From: Phycisphaerales bacterium
GTDB lineage: Bacteria > Planctomycetota > Phycisphaerae > Phycisphaerales > SM1A02
Direction of reading: 5' to 3'
Length of the DNA: 64,000 bases
Assembly (NCBI GenBank): GCA_030749435.1
Contig: JASMKH010000002.1
Span: forward strand, 62,001-126,000
This document shows, piece by piece, positions 26,402 through 35,315 of this stretch; the stretch's first letter is position 1, and every line of letters starts with the position of its first letter. Position numbers and translations under genes: made by a program. The notes under the pieces were generated by a model. That model was not told the origin of the DNA, searched no databases, and saw only the letters and a program-made list of their open reading frames with translations.

Positions 26402-27694
26402 TCAGTGCGGGAGCGGGTGGGCATCGCACAGTTCGTGGATTTCGGCGCGGACCTCACGGGCGACGGCTTCGTCGCCCTTGCTCGCCATGACGCGGTCGAG
26501 CCACGCGGCGATCCGCTTCATGTCATCCACGCCCAGGCCCCGGGTTGTGAGCGCTGCCGTGCCGAGTCGCAGGCCGCTGGTCACCATCGGTGGGCGTGGA
26601 TCATTCGGAATGCCGTTCTTGTTCGTAATGATGCCCGCGGCTTCGAGCCACTGCTCCGCGTCGGCGCCTGTGAGATCGGCGTCACGTGGTTGCAGATCGA
26701 CCAGCAGGAGGTGATTGTCTGTGCCGCCGGTGCACAGGCGGTAGCCGTGCTCGACGAGTCCTTCGGCAAGGGCAGCCGCATTGGAGACGACCTGCGCGGC
26801 ATACTGCTTGAAGGACGGCTGGAGCGCCTCGCCGAAAGCCACGGCCTTCGCCGTGATGATGTGCATGAGCGGGCCGCCCTGCGAACCAGGGAAGACCTTG
26901 CGATCGACCATCTTGGCGACGTCCTCGTCGTTGGACAGGATGAGACCGCCACGGGGACCTCGGAGTGTCTTGTGCGTCGTCGTTGTGACGACATGAGCGT
27001 GCGGGAAGGGAGAGGGATGCACGCCCCCCGCGACGAGCCCGGCGATGTGGGCGATGTCCGCCATCAGAACAGCACCGACATCGTCCGCGATTGCGCGGAA
27101 TCGCTCGAAGTCGATGGTCCTCGGGTAGGCCGAGTACCCGCAGATGATCATCTTTGGTTGTACCTCCCGCGCCCGTGCAGCGATGGCGTCGTAGTCGAGT
27201 CGCTCGGAAGCCGGATCCACGTCGTAGTCGTGGATCTCATAGAACGTCCCGGAGAAGTTCGGCTTCAGTCCGTGGCTCAGGTGGCCACCAGACTTGATCG
27301 GCAACGACAGAATGCGATCGCCCGGACTGCACATCGCCATAAAGGCGGCGATGTTCGCATTGGCGCCGCAATGCGGCTGGACGTTGGCGAACGCGCATCC
27401 GAAGAGTTCCTTCGCTCGGTCTCGGGCAAGGCACTCTGCAGTGTCATGATGTTCGCACCCACCGTAGTACCGCTTTCCCGGATACCCCTCGGCGTACTTG
27501 TTGGTCATCCACGTTCCGGCAGCATGCATCACTGCAGCGCTCACGTGGTTCTCCGAAGCGATCAACTCGAGCGTGTGGGCCTGCCGATCCGCCTCGGCGG
27601 TGAGCAATGCGGCCACTGCGGGGTCGGCGTGCTCCAGCAGGTCCAGCAGGTCCAGGGAGATGGGGTCGAGCGATGGGTGGTCAGTCGTCTTCAT
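26402..27694 (-). CDS. glyA: Serine hydroxymethyltransferase
   Basis: 430 residues from ATG at 27694. A PLP enzyme interconverting serine and glycine with tetrahydrofolate, the main source of one-carbon units. Recognisable segments: LIASENHVS, NKYAEGYPGKRYYGG, and the PLP lysine in VVTTTTHKTLRGPRGG. The start is chosen because TACGAT ends exactly six bases before it; a 14-residue upstream extension (from 27736) would include that box and reach into the trmL promoter. No Shine-Dalgarno sequence, consistent with a leaderless mRNA. Confidence 0.96.
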   Translation of the reverse strand: MKTTDHPSLDPISLDLLDLLEHADPAVAALLTAEADRQAHTLELIASENHVSAAVMHAAGTWMTNKYAEGYPGKRYYGGCEHHDTAECLARDRAKELFGCAFANVQPHCGANANIAAFMAMCSPGDRILSLPIKSGGHLSHGLKPNFSGTFYEIHDYDVDPASERLDYDAIAARAREVQPKMIICGYSAYPRTIDFERFRAIADDVGAVLMADIAHIAGLVAGGVHPSPFPHAHVVTTTTHKTLRGPRGGLILSNDEDVAKMVDRKVFPGSQGGPLMHIITAKAVAFGEALQPSFKQYAAQVVSNAAALAEGLVEHGYRLCTGGTDNHLLLVDLQPRDADLTGADAEQWLEAAGIITNKNGIPNDPRPPMVTSGLRLGTAALTTRGLGVDDMKRIAAWLDRVMASKGDEAVAREVRAEIHELCDAHPLPH

Positions 27695-27700
27695 GGCGGA

Positions 27701-27706
27701 ATCGTA
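27701..27706 (-). promoter_or_regulatory. Leaderless-type -10 box TACGAT of glyA
   Basis: TACGAT, then six bases, then the ATG at 27694. Back to back with the trmL box 21 bases away in a 46-base divergent gap. Confidence 0.55.
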
Positions 27707-27727
27707 CGTCGAATCGTCGGCAGACGG

Positions 27728-27733
27728 TATCGT
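27728..27733 (+). promoter_or_regulatory. Leaderless-type -10 box TATCGT of trmL
   Basis: TATCGT, then seven bases, then the ATG at 27741. The spacer reads CACAGGG, so a weak ribosome-site match cannot be excluded. Confidence 0.5.
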
Positions 27734-27740
27734 CACAGGG

Positions 27741-28226
27741 ATGTCCGATGACCGATTTCATATCGTGCTCGTCAGCCCTGAGATCCCCCCGAACACGGGC
27801 ACGATTGGACGAACCGCTGCCGCGACGAATGCGGTCCTGCACATCGTGCATCCCATTGCGTTCGACATGTCGGAGAAGGCGCTCCGGCGGGCGGGGCTGG
27901 ACTACTGGGCGCAGCTCGACTGCCGGGAGCACGTCGACTGGGAGGCATTCCTGCGGGCCGAGAACCCGGCTCGGTTGTGGATCCTGACAGCCCGTGCGGA
28001 CCGGCCCGTCTGGGAGGCCGACCTGCGCGGCGGCGACTACCTGGTGTTCGGGGGAGAAGCCGCGGGGCTAGCCAAGCCACTCCAGGACTGGGCCGTCCGG
28101 CGATGGGGGGCCGAGTGCCGCATCGGGCTTCCCGTGCACCCACCGGCTCGGAGCGTCAATTTGGCCTGCGCGGTGACCGCGGTGGTCTACGAGGCCATGC
28201 GGCAGCGCACCCACACGCCCTCGTAA
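27741..28226 (+). CDS. trmL: tRNA (cytidine/uridine-34 2'-O)-methyltransferase
   Basis: 161 residues, the short SPOUT-class form. Methylates the ribose of the wobble base in tRNA-Leu isoacceptors using S-adenosylmethionine. N-terminal IVLVSPEIPPNTGTIGRT is the family signature; the knotted cofactor site includes DYLVFGGEAAGL and the C-terminal RIGLPVHPPARSVNLACAV corresponds to the R-S-L-N-L-S motif. ATG at 27741 yields the canonical start. It is divergent from glyA. Confidence 0.93.
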   Translation: MSDDRFHIVLVSPEIPPNTGTIGRTAAATNAVLHIVHPIAFDMSEKALRRAGLDYWAQLDCREHVDWEAFLRAENPARLWILTARADRPVWEADLRGGDYLVFGGEAAGLAKPLQDWAVRRWGAECRIGLPVHPPARSVNLACAVTAVVYEAMRQRTHTPS

Positions 28227-28254
28227 CCGGTCCCGTGTTCCGCTCAGGCTTCGT

Positions 28255-28260
28255 TATAGT
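28255..28260 (+). promoter_or_regulatory. -10 box TATAGT of the EF-G-like gene
   Basis: TATAGT 50 bases before the ATG at 28311, the closest match to TATAAT in the window. The leader carries GGAG eight bases before the ATG. Confidence 0.5.
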
Positions 28261-28310
28261 GGATGATTCTGGCCCGTTTTTCTGTAGCCCCCACGTCCGG
28301 AGTTCACACC

Positions 28311-30365
28311 ATGGCAGCCTACGGCACTGAACAGATTCGAAACCTCGCCCTCGTTGGAACCAGTTCCGCCGGGAAGACGACTATTGCTGAGGTGATGCTC
28401 GCCAAGGCGGGTGTCATCGGGCGTGCGGGAACTGTCGAAGACGGCAACACCGTGAGCGACTGGGAAGACCTTGAGCACGCGTTCGGCCACAGCGTCGATT
28501 CGAGCGTGTTGAATCTTGAGCATGCAGCGTGCCACTTCAACATCATCGATACGCCAGGTCGCGGCGACTTCATTGGGAAGGCAATGACATCACTCCCTGC
28601 CGTGGAGACGATGGTGCTGGTCGTCGATCCGGGGACCGGCATCGACCCGGTGGCCCGCCGCATGATGAAGACCGCCCGCGAACGCAATCTGCCGCAGGCG
28701 ATCGTCATCAACAAGATCGACGCCGCTGGTGATCTGAACGAGACGCTGGAGTCCATTCGAGGAACCTTCGGGAGCGAGTGCTGCCCGATCAACCTTCCCT
28801 GTGGTGGCGGTGCATCGGTCGTGTCCTGCTTCCAGGAATCCTCCGGCGACTCAGACCTCGGGGACATTGCGGACTTTCACACTGCGTTGGTCGACCAGAT
28901 CGTCGAAGTCGACGAGGCGTTGATGGAGAAGTACCTGGAGGCCGGCGAGGTCGCGCCCGAGGATCTCCTTCAGCCGTTCCGCCGCGCCATGCGGGAGGGG
29001 CATCTGGTTCCCGTCTGCTTCGCGTCCGCCCGGAATGACATCGGCGTGACCGAGTTGATGGCGCAGATCGCGCGGCTCTTCCCGAACCCGGCCGAGGGCA
29101 ATCCACGGCCACTGGAACGCGTGGCGGGCGATGAGCGAACTGGAATCACCGCCGCCGCCGACCCATCCGAGTCGCCGATCGGCCACTGCTTCAAGGTGGC
29201 ATCCGACCCATTTGTCGGAAAGTTGTGCTTCTTCCGCGTGCATCAGGGGACCTTCAACAACTCGACGAACCCCCGCGTGGCGGATCACAAGAAGGGCGTG
29301 CGGCTTGCGCACCTGTACCACTATTGCGGAAAGGGCCACGATGAGGTGCATACCGCCGTGCCCGGCGACATCGTGGCCGTCTCCAAGATCGAGGAGATCG
29401 CCTACGACGATGTCCTCCACTCGGACGGGGAGGGCTGGATCGCGATGCACTCGATCGCATTGCCCAAGCCGATGTACGGGCTGGCCATTGAGCCGGCCAC
29501 CAAGGGAACGGAAGCCAAACTCGGCGATGCGCTGGCCAAGATGCTGGCCGAAGACCCGACCTTTGTAGTCGAGCGAAACACAACGACCCATGAGATGGTG
29601 ATCCGGGGAATCGGCGAGTTGCACCTTCGGGCCAAGTTGCAACTGCTCAAGGAGCGGTACGGCGTCGAAGTCGAGACGCGACCGCCCAAGGTCGCCTACA
29701 AGGAGACCATCACGGGCAAGGCCGAGGGCCATCACCGACACAAGAAGCAGTCTGGTGGTTCGGGTCAGTTCGGTGAGGTCTACCTCCGGGTGGAACCGGT
29801 GCTCGAAGAGACCGAGGCGATGGTCAACGGTCTGGAGTTCGTTGACGACACATTCGGCGGGTCGGTTCCGAAGCAGTTCCTCCCCGCGATCGAGAAGGGG
29901 GTTCGGCGGGTGATGCTGGAGGGCGCCATTGCGGGCTACCCGATGCAGAACATCAGAGTCTCCGTGTATGACGGGAAGCACCACCCCGTGGACTCCAAGG
30001 AAGTCGCATTCGTGACAGCGGGACGCCGCGCGTTCATCGATGCCGTCCAGAAGGCATCGCCGGTGCTGCTGGAGCCGTTTGTGCGTCTGGAGATTACGAT
30101 TCCGTCAGGAAGCATCGGAGACATTTCCTCTGATATCTCCGGAAGGCGTGGTCGTATTCAGGGCACCGACATGCTCCCGGGCGATCTGGCCGTCGTGCAT
30201 GCCGAGGCGCCGCTGTCCGAGGTCATGACCTATGCAAATCAGTTGAAGTCGATGACGGGAGGGGCGGGGAGTTACGTGATGGAGTACTCCCACGACGAGA
30301 ACACGCCGCCGAACGTGCAGGCCAGCGTCATCTCGGCCTTCAAGCCTCAGGACGACGAGGACTGA
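28311..30365 (+). CDS. Elongation factor G-like GTPase (FusA2 type)
   Basis: 684 residues. Full EF-G domain order: GTPase, beta-barrel II, domains III, IV and V. The P-loop is GTSSAGKTT rather than the AHIDAGKTT of canonical EF-G, the switch II box is DTPGRGDF and the base-recognition motif is NKID. Domain III-IV carries GHHRHKKQSGGSGQFG, typical of the EF-G paralogue often named FusA2. These points and the absence of rpsL, rpsG or tuf neighbours argue against it being the main translocase. Its role in bacteria is poorly known. Start ATG at 28311 has GGAG eight bases upstream; an in-frame ATG at 28263 only two bases after the -10 box is unlikely. Confidence 0.88.
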   Translation: MAAYGTEQIRNLALVGTSSAGKTTIAEVMLAKAGVIGRAGTVEDGNTVSDWEDLEHAFGHSVDSSVLNLEHAACHFNIIDTPGRGDFIGKAMTSLPAVETMVLVVDPGTGIDPVARRMMKTARERNLPQAIVINKIDAAGDLNETLESIRGTFGSECCPINLPCGGGASVVSCFQESSGDSDLGDIADFHTALVDQIVEVDEALMEKYLEAGEVAPEDLLQPFRRAMREGHLVPVCFASARNDIGVTELMAQIARLFPNPAEGNPRPLERVAGDERTGITAAADPSESPIGHCFKVASDPFVGKLCFFRVHQGTFNNSTNPRVADHKKGVRLAHLYHYCGKGHDEVHTAVPGDIVAVSKIEEIAYDDVLHSDGEGWIAMHSIALPKPMYGLAIEPATKGTEAKLGDALAKMLAEDPTFVVERNTTTHEMVIRGIGELHLRAKLQLLKERYGVEVETRPPKVAYKETITGKAEGHHRHKKQSGGSGQFGEVYLRVEPVLEETEAMVNGLEFVDDTFGGSVPKQFLPAIEKGVRRVMLEGAIAGYPMQNIRVSVYDGKHHPVDSKEVAFVTAGRRAFIDAVQKASPVLLEPFVRLEITIPSGSIGDISSDISGRRGRIQGTDMLPGDLAVVHAEAPLSEVMTYANQLKSMTGGAGSYVMEYSHDENTPPNVQASVISAFKPQDDED

Positions 30366-30397
30366 TCACGGTGAACTCGCGGCCCCCGCAGGGTCGG

Positions 30398-30403
30398 TAC
30401 CCT
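30398..30403 (+). promoter_or_regulatory. Leaderless-type -10 box TACCCT of the cupin gene
   Basis: TACCCT, then seven bases, then ATG at 30411, in the 45-base gap after the EF-G-like gene. Supports separate transcription of the cupin operon. Confidence 0.5.
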
Positions 30404-30410
30404 GTTGGCC

Positions 30411-30779
30411 ATGTTGGTTCGCCGATGTGATCCAGAGACAGCCACGGAGGTCTCCATGCAGGGGGCTTCCGGGGTCTCGATGCAGGTCATGGTAGGCCGG
30501 AACGACGGTGCCCCGTCCTTTGCGATTCGGCACTTCATCGTCGAGCCAGGGGGCCATACGCCCCGTCACAACCACCCCTACGAGCATGAGGTCTACATCG
30601 TGTCCGGCACGCTGGCCGTTGCGTGCGGGGAGTCGTTTGAGCAGGTGTCCGCAGGCGACGTGCTCCTGGTTCCGAGCGGGGCGGTTCACCAGTTCACAAA
30701 TCAATCCGATACGCCCGCTCGATTCCTCTGTGCGGTTCCACTGGAATCCGACTGCGGCCGCGACGTGCCGGGGAGTTGA
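30411..30779 (+). CDS. Small single-domain cupin
   Basis: 122 residues. Both cupin motifs are present: G-G-H-T-P-R-H-N-H-P-Y-E-H-E-V-Y-I-V-S-G (metal ligands His, His, Glu) and GDVLLVPSGAVHQFTN (ligand His). This is a small metal-binding beta barrel; substrate cannot be told from sequence. ATG at 30411 is supported by the upstream TACCCT box; a TTG two codons earlier is an alternative. First gene of a plus-strand run ending with a MATE transporter. Confidence 0.85.
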   Translation: MLVRRCDPETATEVSMQGASGVSMQVMVGRNDGAPSFAIRHFIVEPGGHTPRHNHPYEHEVYIVSGTLAVACGESFEQVSAGDVLLVPSGAVHQFTNQSDTPARFLCAVPLESDCGRDVPGS

Positions 30780-30781
30780 CG

Positions 30782-31882
30782 ATGGAGTATCGGCCGCCCA
30801 ATCGCGACTGGGGAATGCCCGGGGTCGTCCTCCTGCTTGCTGGTTCCGCGCTCATCCTGGTGATCGGGCTGGCGTTCATCTCGGAGTCATGGGGCGTGGT
30901 CGTGGCGGTCTCCGGGGCCGGTGCTGCGGCGACCTGTCTCTCAGGGCTCATGCTCCGGCAGCCAGCGGTCGCCTTTCTGGGGATGGTCATCTGCTTCTGC
31001 TGCGGCATGGTGGCCGCGGCAATCGTGTCACCGCAGGCCCTGTGGGCCTCACCCGTGTTGACGGCCGGGCTTCTGGGCCTGGTCGGGCTCGGACTCCTGG
31101 GCTCGTACCGACTGCTCGCACGGCAAGGCAGAACGTCGGGCGTCAGTCGTGAATCGTCCATTCTCGCGCAGGTGCTCGAAGCGAGCATGTTGAGCGACAC
31201 CGCCAAACGGCTGATCTACCGGGAACGGGAGATGGGTCTGCTTCGCCGCACCATTGAAGAGGACATAGAACGCGGCGACTTCAACTCGGGGCTCATGCTG
31301 TGCCGGGATATGGAACGGCTGTTCGGATACAACGAAGAGGCTGAGCAACTTCGGAATCGCGTGCTGCTCGCCAGGAACAGCCAACTCGCTGCTCGGATCG
31401 ACGAGGAAGTCGCCAAGGTCGCTGCGCTTCTGGACCGTGGCGAACTTGACGCCGCCGAGCAGGCCGGACACAGGGTGCAGCGGATGTACCCGGATTCACC
31501 CGGGCTGCATGGACTGGAGGCGCGGATTCGGGGTGCCCGGCAACAGGCCAGGCGCGACCTCAAGGCCAGATTCATGACTGCGGCCGAGCGAGGCGACTCT
31601 CGCGGTGCCATGTCACTTCTGAGGGAACTCGATCGTCAGTTGGGGCATGCCGAGGCCATGGAGATTCAGGCTGCGGCCGCCGAAGTGATCTCGCAGCACC
31701 GTGAGTCGCTTTCCGCCCGCTTCAAGATGGCCGTCAGTGATCACCGGTGGTCCGAGGCGTTGGCCGCTGGCGAGGAGATTGTTGCGGACTTCCCCAATGA
31801 TCGCATGGCGCACGAAGTCCGGGAGATGCTGCCCAAACTTCATGACCGTGCCGGTGAAGGGGCTGAGGAGACGAACGCATGA
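30782..31882 (+). CDS. Membrane protein with helical repeat domain
   Basis: 366 residues from ATG at 30782, two bases after the cupin stop. About four closely spaced membrane helices (roughly 15-110), then a cytoplasmic or periplasmic region rich in charged helical pairs of TPR character (DRGELDAAEQAGHRVQRMYP; WSEALAAGEEIVADFPND). No catalytic motif. Probably a scaffold; I do not recognise a family. An in-frame TTG at 30776 overlapping the cupin stop is another possible start. Confidence 0.7.
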   Translation: MEYRPPNRDWGMPGVVLLLAGSALILVIGLAFISESWGVVVAVSGAGAAATCLSGLMLRQPAVAFLGMVICFCCGMVAAAIVSPQALWASPVLTAGLLGLVGLGLLGSYRLLARQGRTSGVSRESSILAQVLEASMLSDTAKRLIYREREMGLLRRTIEEDIERGDFNSGLMLCRDMERLFGYNEEAEQLRNRVLLARNSQLAARIDEEVAKVAALLDRGELDAAEQAGHRVQRMYPDSPGLHGLEARIRGARQQARRDLKARFMTAAERGDSRGAMSLLRELDRQLGHAEAMEIQAAAAEVISQHRESLSARFKMAVSDHRWSEALAAGEEIVADFPNDRMAHEVREMLPKLHDRAGEGAEETNA

Positions 31883-32736
31883 GAGCCTTGCTGTTGTCAG
31901 GAGCGATGCTCGCAACCGGTCTGACGCCTGCCGGGTGCGTCATGGACGATCTCGACGACATCGGTCAGATGTTTGAGACGCCCACACCCGGTCAGGCCGC
32001 CCGCTGGGCGCTTGATCAACACGACCCCGACCGGCGGCGGGAAGGGCTGGTGCTGCTGTCGACCGCGACGTTCGGCGGCGCGGAGGTCTACCAGCAACTG
32101 TATCGCGACTACGTCGAGAATGATCCCGACCCGCTCGTCAAGTCTGCGGCCATCGCGGCGCTCGCTCGGCACGGCACACCCGAGGATGCAGTTCTGATCG
32201 TTCCATGGGCTGACCGCCGCGTCAGTTCCAGTGAGACAGTTCGCTGGGCGGCGGTCAAGGGGCTGCAGCGGCTGCACAATCCGGAGGTCGTGCCCACGCT
32301 TGTCGCGGTGGCGCTCGATCGTGAAGAGCAGGGCGAAGTGCGAAGCGCCGCATGCGTCGCGATGGGGCAGTATCCCGAAGATCGGGTGGTGCAGGCGCTC
32401 ATTACCGCGCTCGACGCCCGCCAACTCGCCGTCAACGCGGATGCAGCGGAGTCACTGACGCTGCTGACCGGCCAGCGATTCGGTATGGACATCGCCGTCT
32501 GGCAGCACTGGTATGACACAGCCCGCGCGGAGGGCAATCCCTTCGCTGGCCAGTTGGAGTACCGCTACCCGACCTACAGCCGCAGCACCGCCTGGTGGGA
32601 GCAGATCGCGTTCTGGCTCGACGAGCAGCAAGAGCCGTCGTTGAGACCGATCGGGTTGCGTGAGGTCAACGAGCAGCGGACCTGGGAGGACTTCGGCCCC
32701 TCCGATGACCTTGTCGAACGGGTCGATGATGGCTGA
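31879..32736 (+). CDS. HEAT-repeat lipoprotein
   Basis: 285 residues; ATG at 31879 overlaps the preceding stop by four bases. A signal with lipobox ending at Cys20 (LTPAGC), then HEAT-like helical repeats (about 50-190), e.g. DPLVKSAAIAALARHG and GEVRSAACVAMGQYPED, and a Trp/Tyr-rich C-terminal part. HEAT repeats bind other proteins. It may work with the membrane repeat protein encoded just before it. Function unknown. Confidence 0.75.
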   Translation: MRALLLSGAMLATGLTPAGCVMDDLDDIGQMFETPTPGQAARWALDQHDPDRRREGLVLLSTATFGGAEVYQQLYRDYVENDPDPLVKSAAIAALARHGTPEDAVLIVPWADRRVSSSETVRWAAVKGLQRLHNPEVVPTLVAVALDREEQGEVRSAACVAMGQYPEDRVVQALITALDARQLAVNADAAESLTLLTGQRFGMDIAVWQHWYDTARAEGNPFAGQLEYRYPTYSRSTAWWEQIAFWLDEQQEPSLRPIGLREVNEQRTWEDFGPSDDLVERVDDG

Positions 32737-34246
32737 CCCGGTCCGCCGGGAACCCGAGACTTCAGCGCCCAACCGCTCCGACAAACGCATCCAGTCCGGC
32801 GCGCTCGTTGGTCGGTCCCTCTTTGGAGCCATTCTGATCGTTGGTCTCCCCGTCTTGCTTCAGCAACTGCTGGGGGCCACGGTCGGGCTGTTCGACAAGA
32901 TGCTCGCGGGTGGGTTGGCCGAAGACGTCGTGTTACCCGCCATGGACGGTCTGGGTGTCGGCTCCTACGTCGGGTGGTTCATCGGAATCGCCATGGGCGG
33001 GCTCGGAATCGGAGGTCAGGCCATCATTGCCCGCGCCATCGGCCGGGGTGATGTGGTGGAAGCTGAGCATGCGCTCGGGCAGGCCATGGCGATCAGTTTC
33101 GGCTGGGGGACCCTGGTGGGTATCGCAGCCTGGTGGCTCGCTCCGGCGATGGCGGCGCTGTGTGAGCTGCAGGGGGCCTCGGCGTCATACTTCGTCGAAT
33201 ACGTGCGTGTGCTGTCCTGGTCAATGCCCTTCTGCGGGTTGATGATGGTTGGGGCGATGTGTCTGACCGGGGCGGGGGAGACGATCCGTCCGGCCTTGAT
33301 CGCGGTGATCGTCAACGTCGTCAATGTGGGCCTGAGCTGGTTGCTCTCTGGGGCAGTTCTCAGGCTCCCGGGCGTGACATTCCAGAATCCGACCGGACTG
33401 AACTTCGAAGTGGCTGGCATCGCAGCTGGGACCGCTGCGGGCTACGTCTGCGGAGGGCTGTTGACCCTGCTGGTGCTGTTTCGCGGAGTTCGCGACTTGA
33501 AACTGCGGCTGAGGTTGATGCCTCCCGTGCGATCACTCGTCGCGAGAATCGTGCGTATCGGTGTACCCAACTTCCTTGAAGGCGTCTCGATGTGGACCGC
33601 CAATCTGGGCGTGCTCGCCATCATCGGCCTCATCGCTGGGCGGGAAGCTCGGGCGGCATTTCTGGCGACCAGCGGCATGGGCGCGATGTCGCAACCGACC
33701 GCTGGCGAGGGATTGGCAGGCGCGCACATCATCGCAGTCCAGTGGGAGTCGTTCAGCTTTCTGCCCGGGTTTGCGATCGGTACCGCCGCGGCCGCATTGG
33801 CCGGTCAGTTCCTGGGAGCGGGCAATGTCGCTATGGCCAAGCGCGCCGTCGTGGTGTGCACGATTCTGGCGATCGTACTCATGGGATCACTCGGGCTGGT
33901 GTACATGGTGTTCGGCTCCGAACTGACCGGCCTGATCAGCACCCAGTCGAAGCATCTGGGGCTGGTCCCGAAGCTTCTGTTCATCTGCGGCACGACGCAG
34001 GTGTTCTTCGCCACGTCGATGGTGGTGCGTCAGGCCCTGCGCGGCGCAGGAGACACCGTCTGGACCTTCCTCATTACAACGTTCTCGTGCTATGGAATCC
34101 GGCTGCCCGCCGCGTGGTTTCTCGGCATGGCGATGGACATGGGGCTCGTCGGTGTGTGGATCGCGCTCTGCGGCGAACTTGCGATTCGCGCCTTGCTCTT
34201 TCTGGCGCGATTCCTGCACGGCGGGTGGATTCTGCGCAAGGTCTGA
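32726..34246 (+). CDS. MATE-family multidrug efflux transporter
   Basis: 506 residues, about 12 membrane helices in two related halves. MATE hallmarks include G-L-P-V-L-L-Q-Q-L-L-G near helix 1, GLGIGGQAIIARAIGRGD after helix 2, and the matching R-Q-A-L-R-G-A-G-D-T segment in the second half. Exports drugs or metabolites in exchange for Na+ or H+. The first ATG (32726) lies inside the end of the lipoprotein gene (11-base overlap); a second ATG three bases on is equally possible. It converges on infC with a 61-base gap. Confidence 0.9.
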   Translation: MMADPVRREPETSAPNRSDKRIQSGALVGRSLFGAILIVGLPVLLQQLLGATVGLFDKMLAGGLAEDVVLPAMDGLGVGSYVGWFIGIAMGGLGIGGQAIIARAIGRGDVVEAEHALGQAMAISFGWGTLVGIAAWWLAPAMAALCELQGASASYFVEYVRVLSWSMPFCGLMMVGAMCLTGAGETIRPALIAVIVNVVNVGLSWLLSGAVLRLPGVTFQNPTGLNFEVAGIAAGTAAGYVCGGLLTLLVLFRGVRDLKLRLRLMPPVRSLVARIVRIGVPNFLEGVSMWTANLGVLAIIGLIAGREARAAFLATSGMGAMSQPTAGEGLAGAHIIAVQWESFSFLPGFAIGTAAAALAGQFLGAGNVAMAKRAVVVCTILAIVLMGSLGLVYMVFGSELTGLISTQSKHLGLVPKLLFICGTTQVFFATSMVVRQALRGAGDTVWTFLITTFSCYGIRLPAAWFLGMAMDMGLVGVWIALCGELAIRALLFLARFLHGGWILRKV

Positions 34247-34307
34247 GGGGCAACTGGAGCCGGCGAGGGGACAGGCCAGCGGCACGCCCCGCCATCATGA
34301 GACTGCC

Positions 34308-35006
34308 TCAGTTGGACGGAATCGCCGCGTCTGAGCCACCAACCTGCTCGGGTGATGTGTCGGACTCCGCCGGTGGCGGTTCAGTACTCGCTGCTGATTC
34401 GGACTGTCGGGCGGTCCGCGCTGCTGCGGCTTTGATCCGATCAATCTTGCCCTTGTCTGGTCCCAGAATGAGCGTCATGCGTCGGCCCGCCATGCGGGGC
34501 GTCATTTCAACGCGAGCGATGTCCGAGAGCTGCTCGATGACGTCCGCCATTCGCTGGTTTCCGCGTTCCTTGTGCAGCATCTCACGGCCGCGGAAATTCT
34601 GGACAATCTGCACCTTGTGGCCGTCCATCAGAAACTTTCTCGCCTGTTCCATTCGAATGGCGATGTCGTGCGGATCGATCTTCATTGATCTGCCGAGCCG
34701 GACTTCCTTCATCTCCGCCGCCTTGGACTTGGCGCGGTTCGACTTCTCCTTCTTCGACTGCTCGTAGCGGTACTTGCCGAAGTCGAGAATCCGGCACACG
34801 GGCGGATCTGCCTCCGGTGAGACTTCGACGAGGTCCAGCCCCGCCTCGCCGGCCATCTGGATGGCGTCCCGGACGTCAACGACGCCGACCATGTTTTCGT
34901 CCTGATCAATCAACCGGACAGGGGATTTGCGAATCTGATCATTGATCCGGGGGAGTTTGCGGATGTTCTCCTGTTGTCCAAAGTAGCGTCGTCGGCGGGC
35001 GATGAT
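34308..35006 (-). CDS. infC: Translation initiation factor IF-3, probable non-canonical ATC start
   Basis: About 232 residues. Contains the whole N-domain (RINDQIRKSPVRLID ... PPVCRILDFGKYRYE), the linker KKEKSNRAKSK, and the C-domain (KEVRLGRSMKIDPHD ... GREMLHKERG), plus an Ala/Ser/Pro tail of about 40 residues. The first ATG, GTG or TTG in frame (TTG at 34913) would cut off the conserved RINDQIR segment. Upstream the frame has only CTG and two adjacent ATC codons (35006 and 35003), with AGGAG five to eight bases before them. infC is known to use rare start codons such as AUU for autoregulation, so ATC is the likely start. rpmI and rplT, which usually follow infC, are not here. Confidence 0.9.
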   Translation of the reverse strand: MIARRRRYFGQQENIRKLPRINDQIRKSPVRLIDQDENMVGVVDVRDAIQMAGEAGLDLVEVSPEADPPVCRILDFGKYRYEQSKKEKSNRAKSKAAEMKEVRLGRSMKIDPHDIAIRMEQARKFLMDGHKVQIVQNFRGREMLHKERGNQRMADVIEQLSDIARVEMTPRMAGRRMTLILGPDKGKIDRIKAAAARTARQSESAASTEPPPAESDTSPEQVGGSDAAIPSN

Positions 35007-35315
35007 TCGTTCTCCTCGGTCTGTCAGTCAATCAGTCAGCGCGCAACCGCACTCAGTCCCGGGGGAGTGGAGGCAGATGGTGATGCATTGCGGGGCGCAG
35101 CAGCGACTCATGCGCGATGGTCGTCGTATCGGCTCGAAGGGCTCGGCATAGTGAGACTCGGCATGGGTCGATCGAAGGTGCGGTGAAACGTCCACCGCGA
35201 ATGCGCAGGCTAGCCGCAGAGCGGGCGTGGAGCAAGAACCAAGGGGCTCCATCCCTCGCAACAGGGGCCATGGAGGGGCCAGTGATCCCCCCCGGGACCG
35301 GGGAGCGGCCTGGGA
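35007..35315 (-). other. thrS-infC intergenic region with infC leader
   Basis: 309 bases without a convincing gene. Just after the thrS stop is a C/G-rich self-complementary element (about 35290-35303). At 35021-35039 tandem TGAC/TGAT repeats place a TGA stop in all three minus-strand frames directly before the infC ribosome site AGGAG (35012-35016). The middle contains no clear promoter; an infC promoter is expected somewhere here unless it is co-transcribed with thrS. Confidence 0.5.

Noticed and set aside
34911-34913. TTG start for infC
   Set aside because: Would remove the RINDQIR segment conserved in IF-3; the upstream ATC pair with AGGAG fits better.
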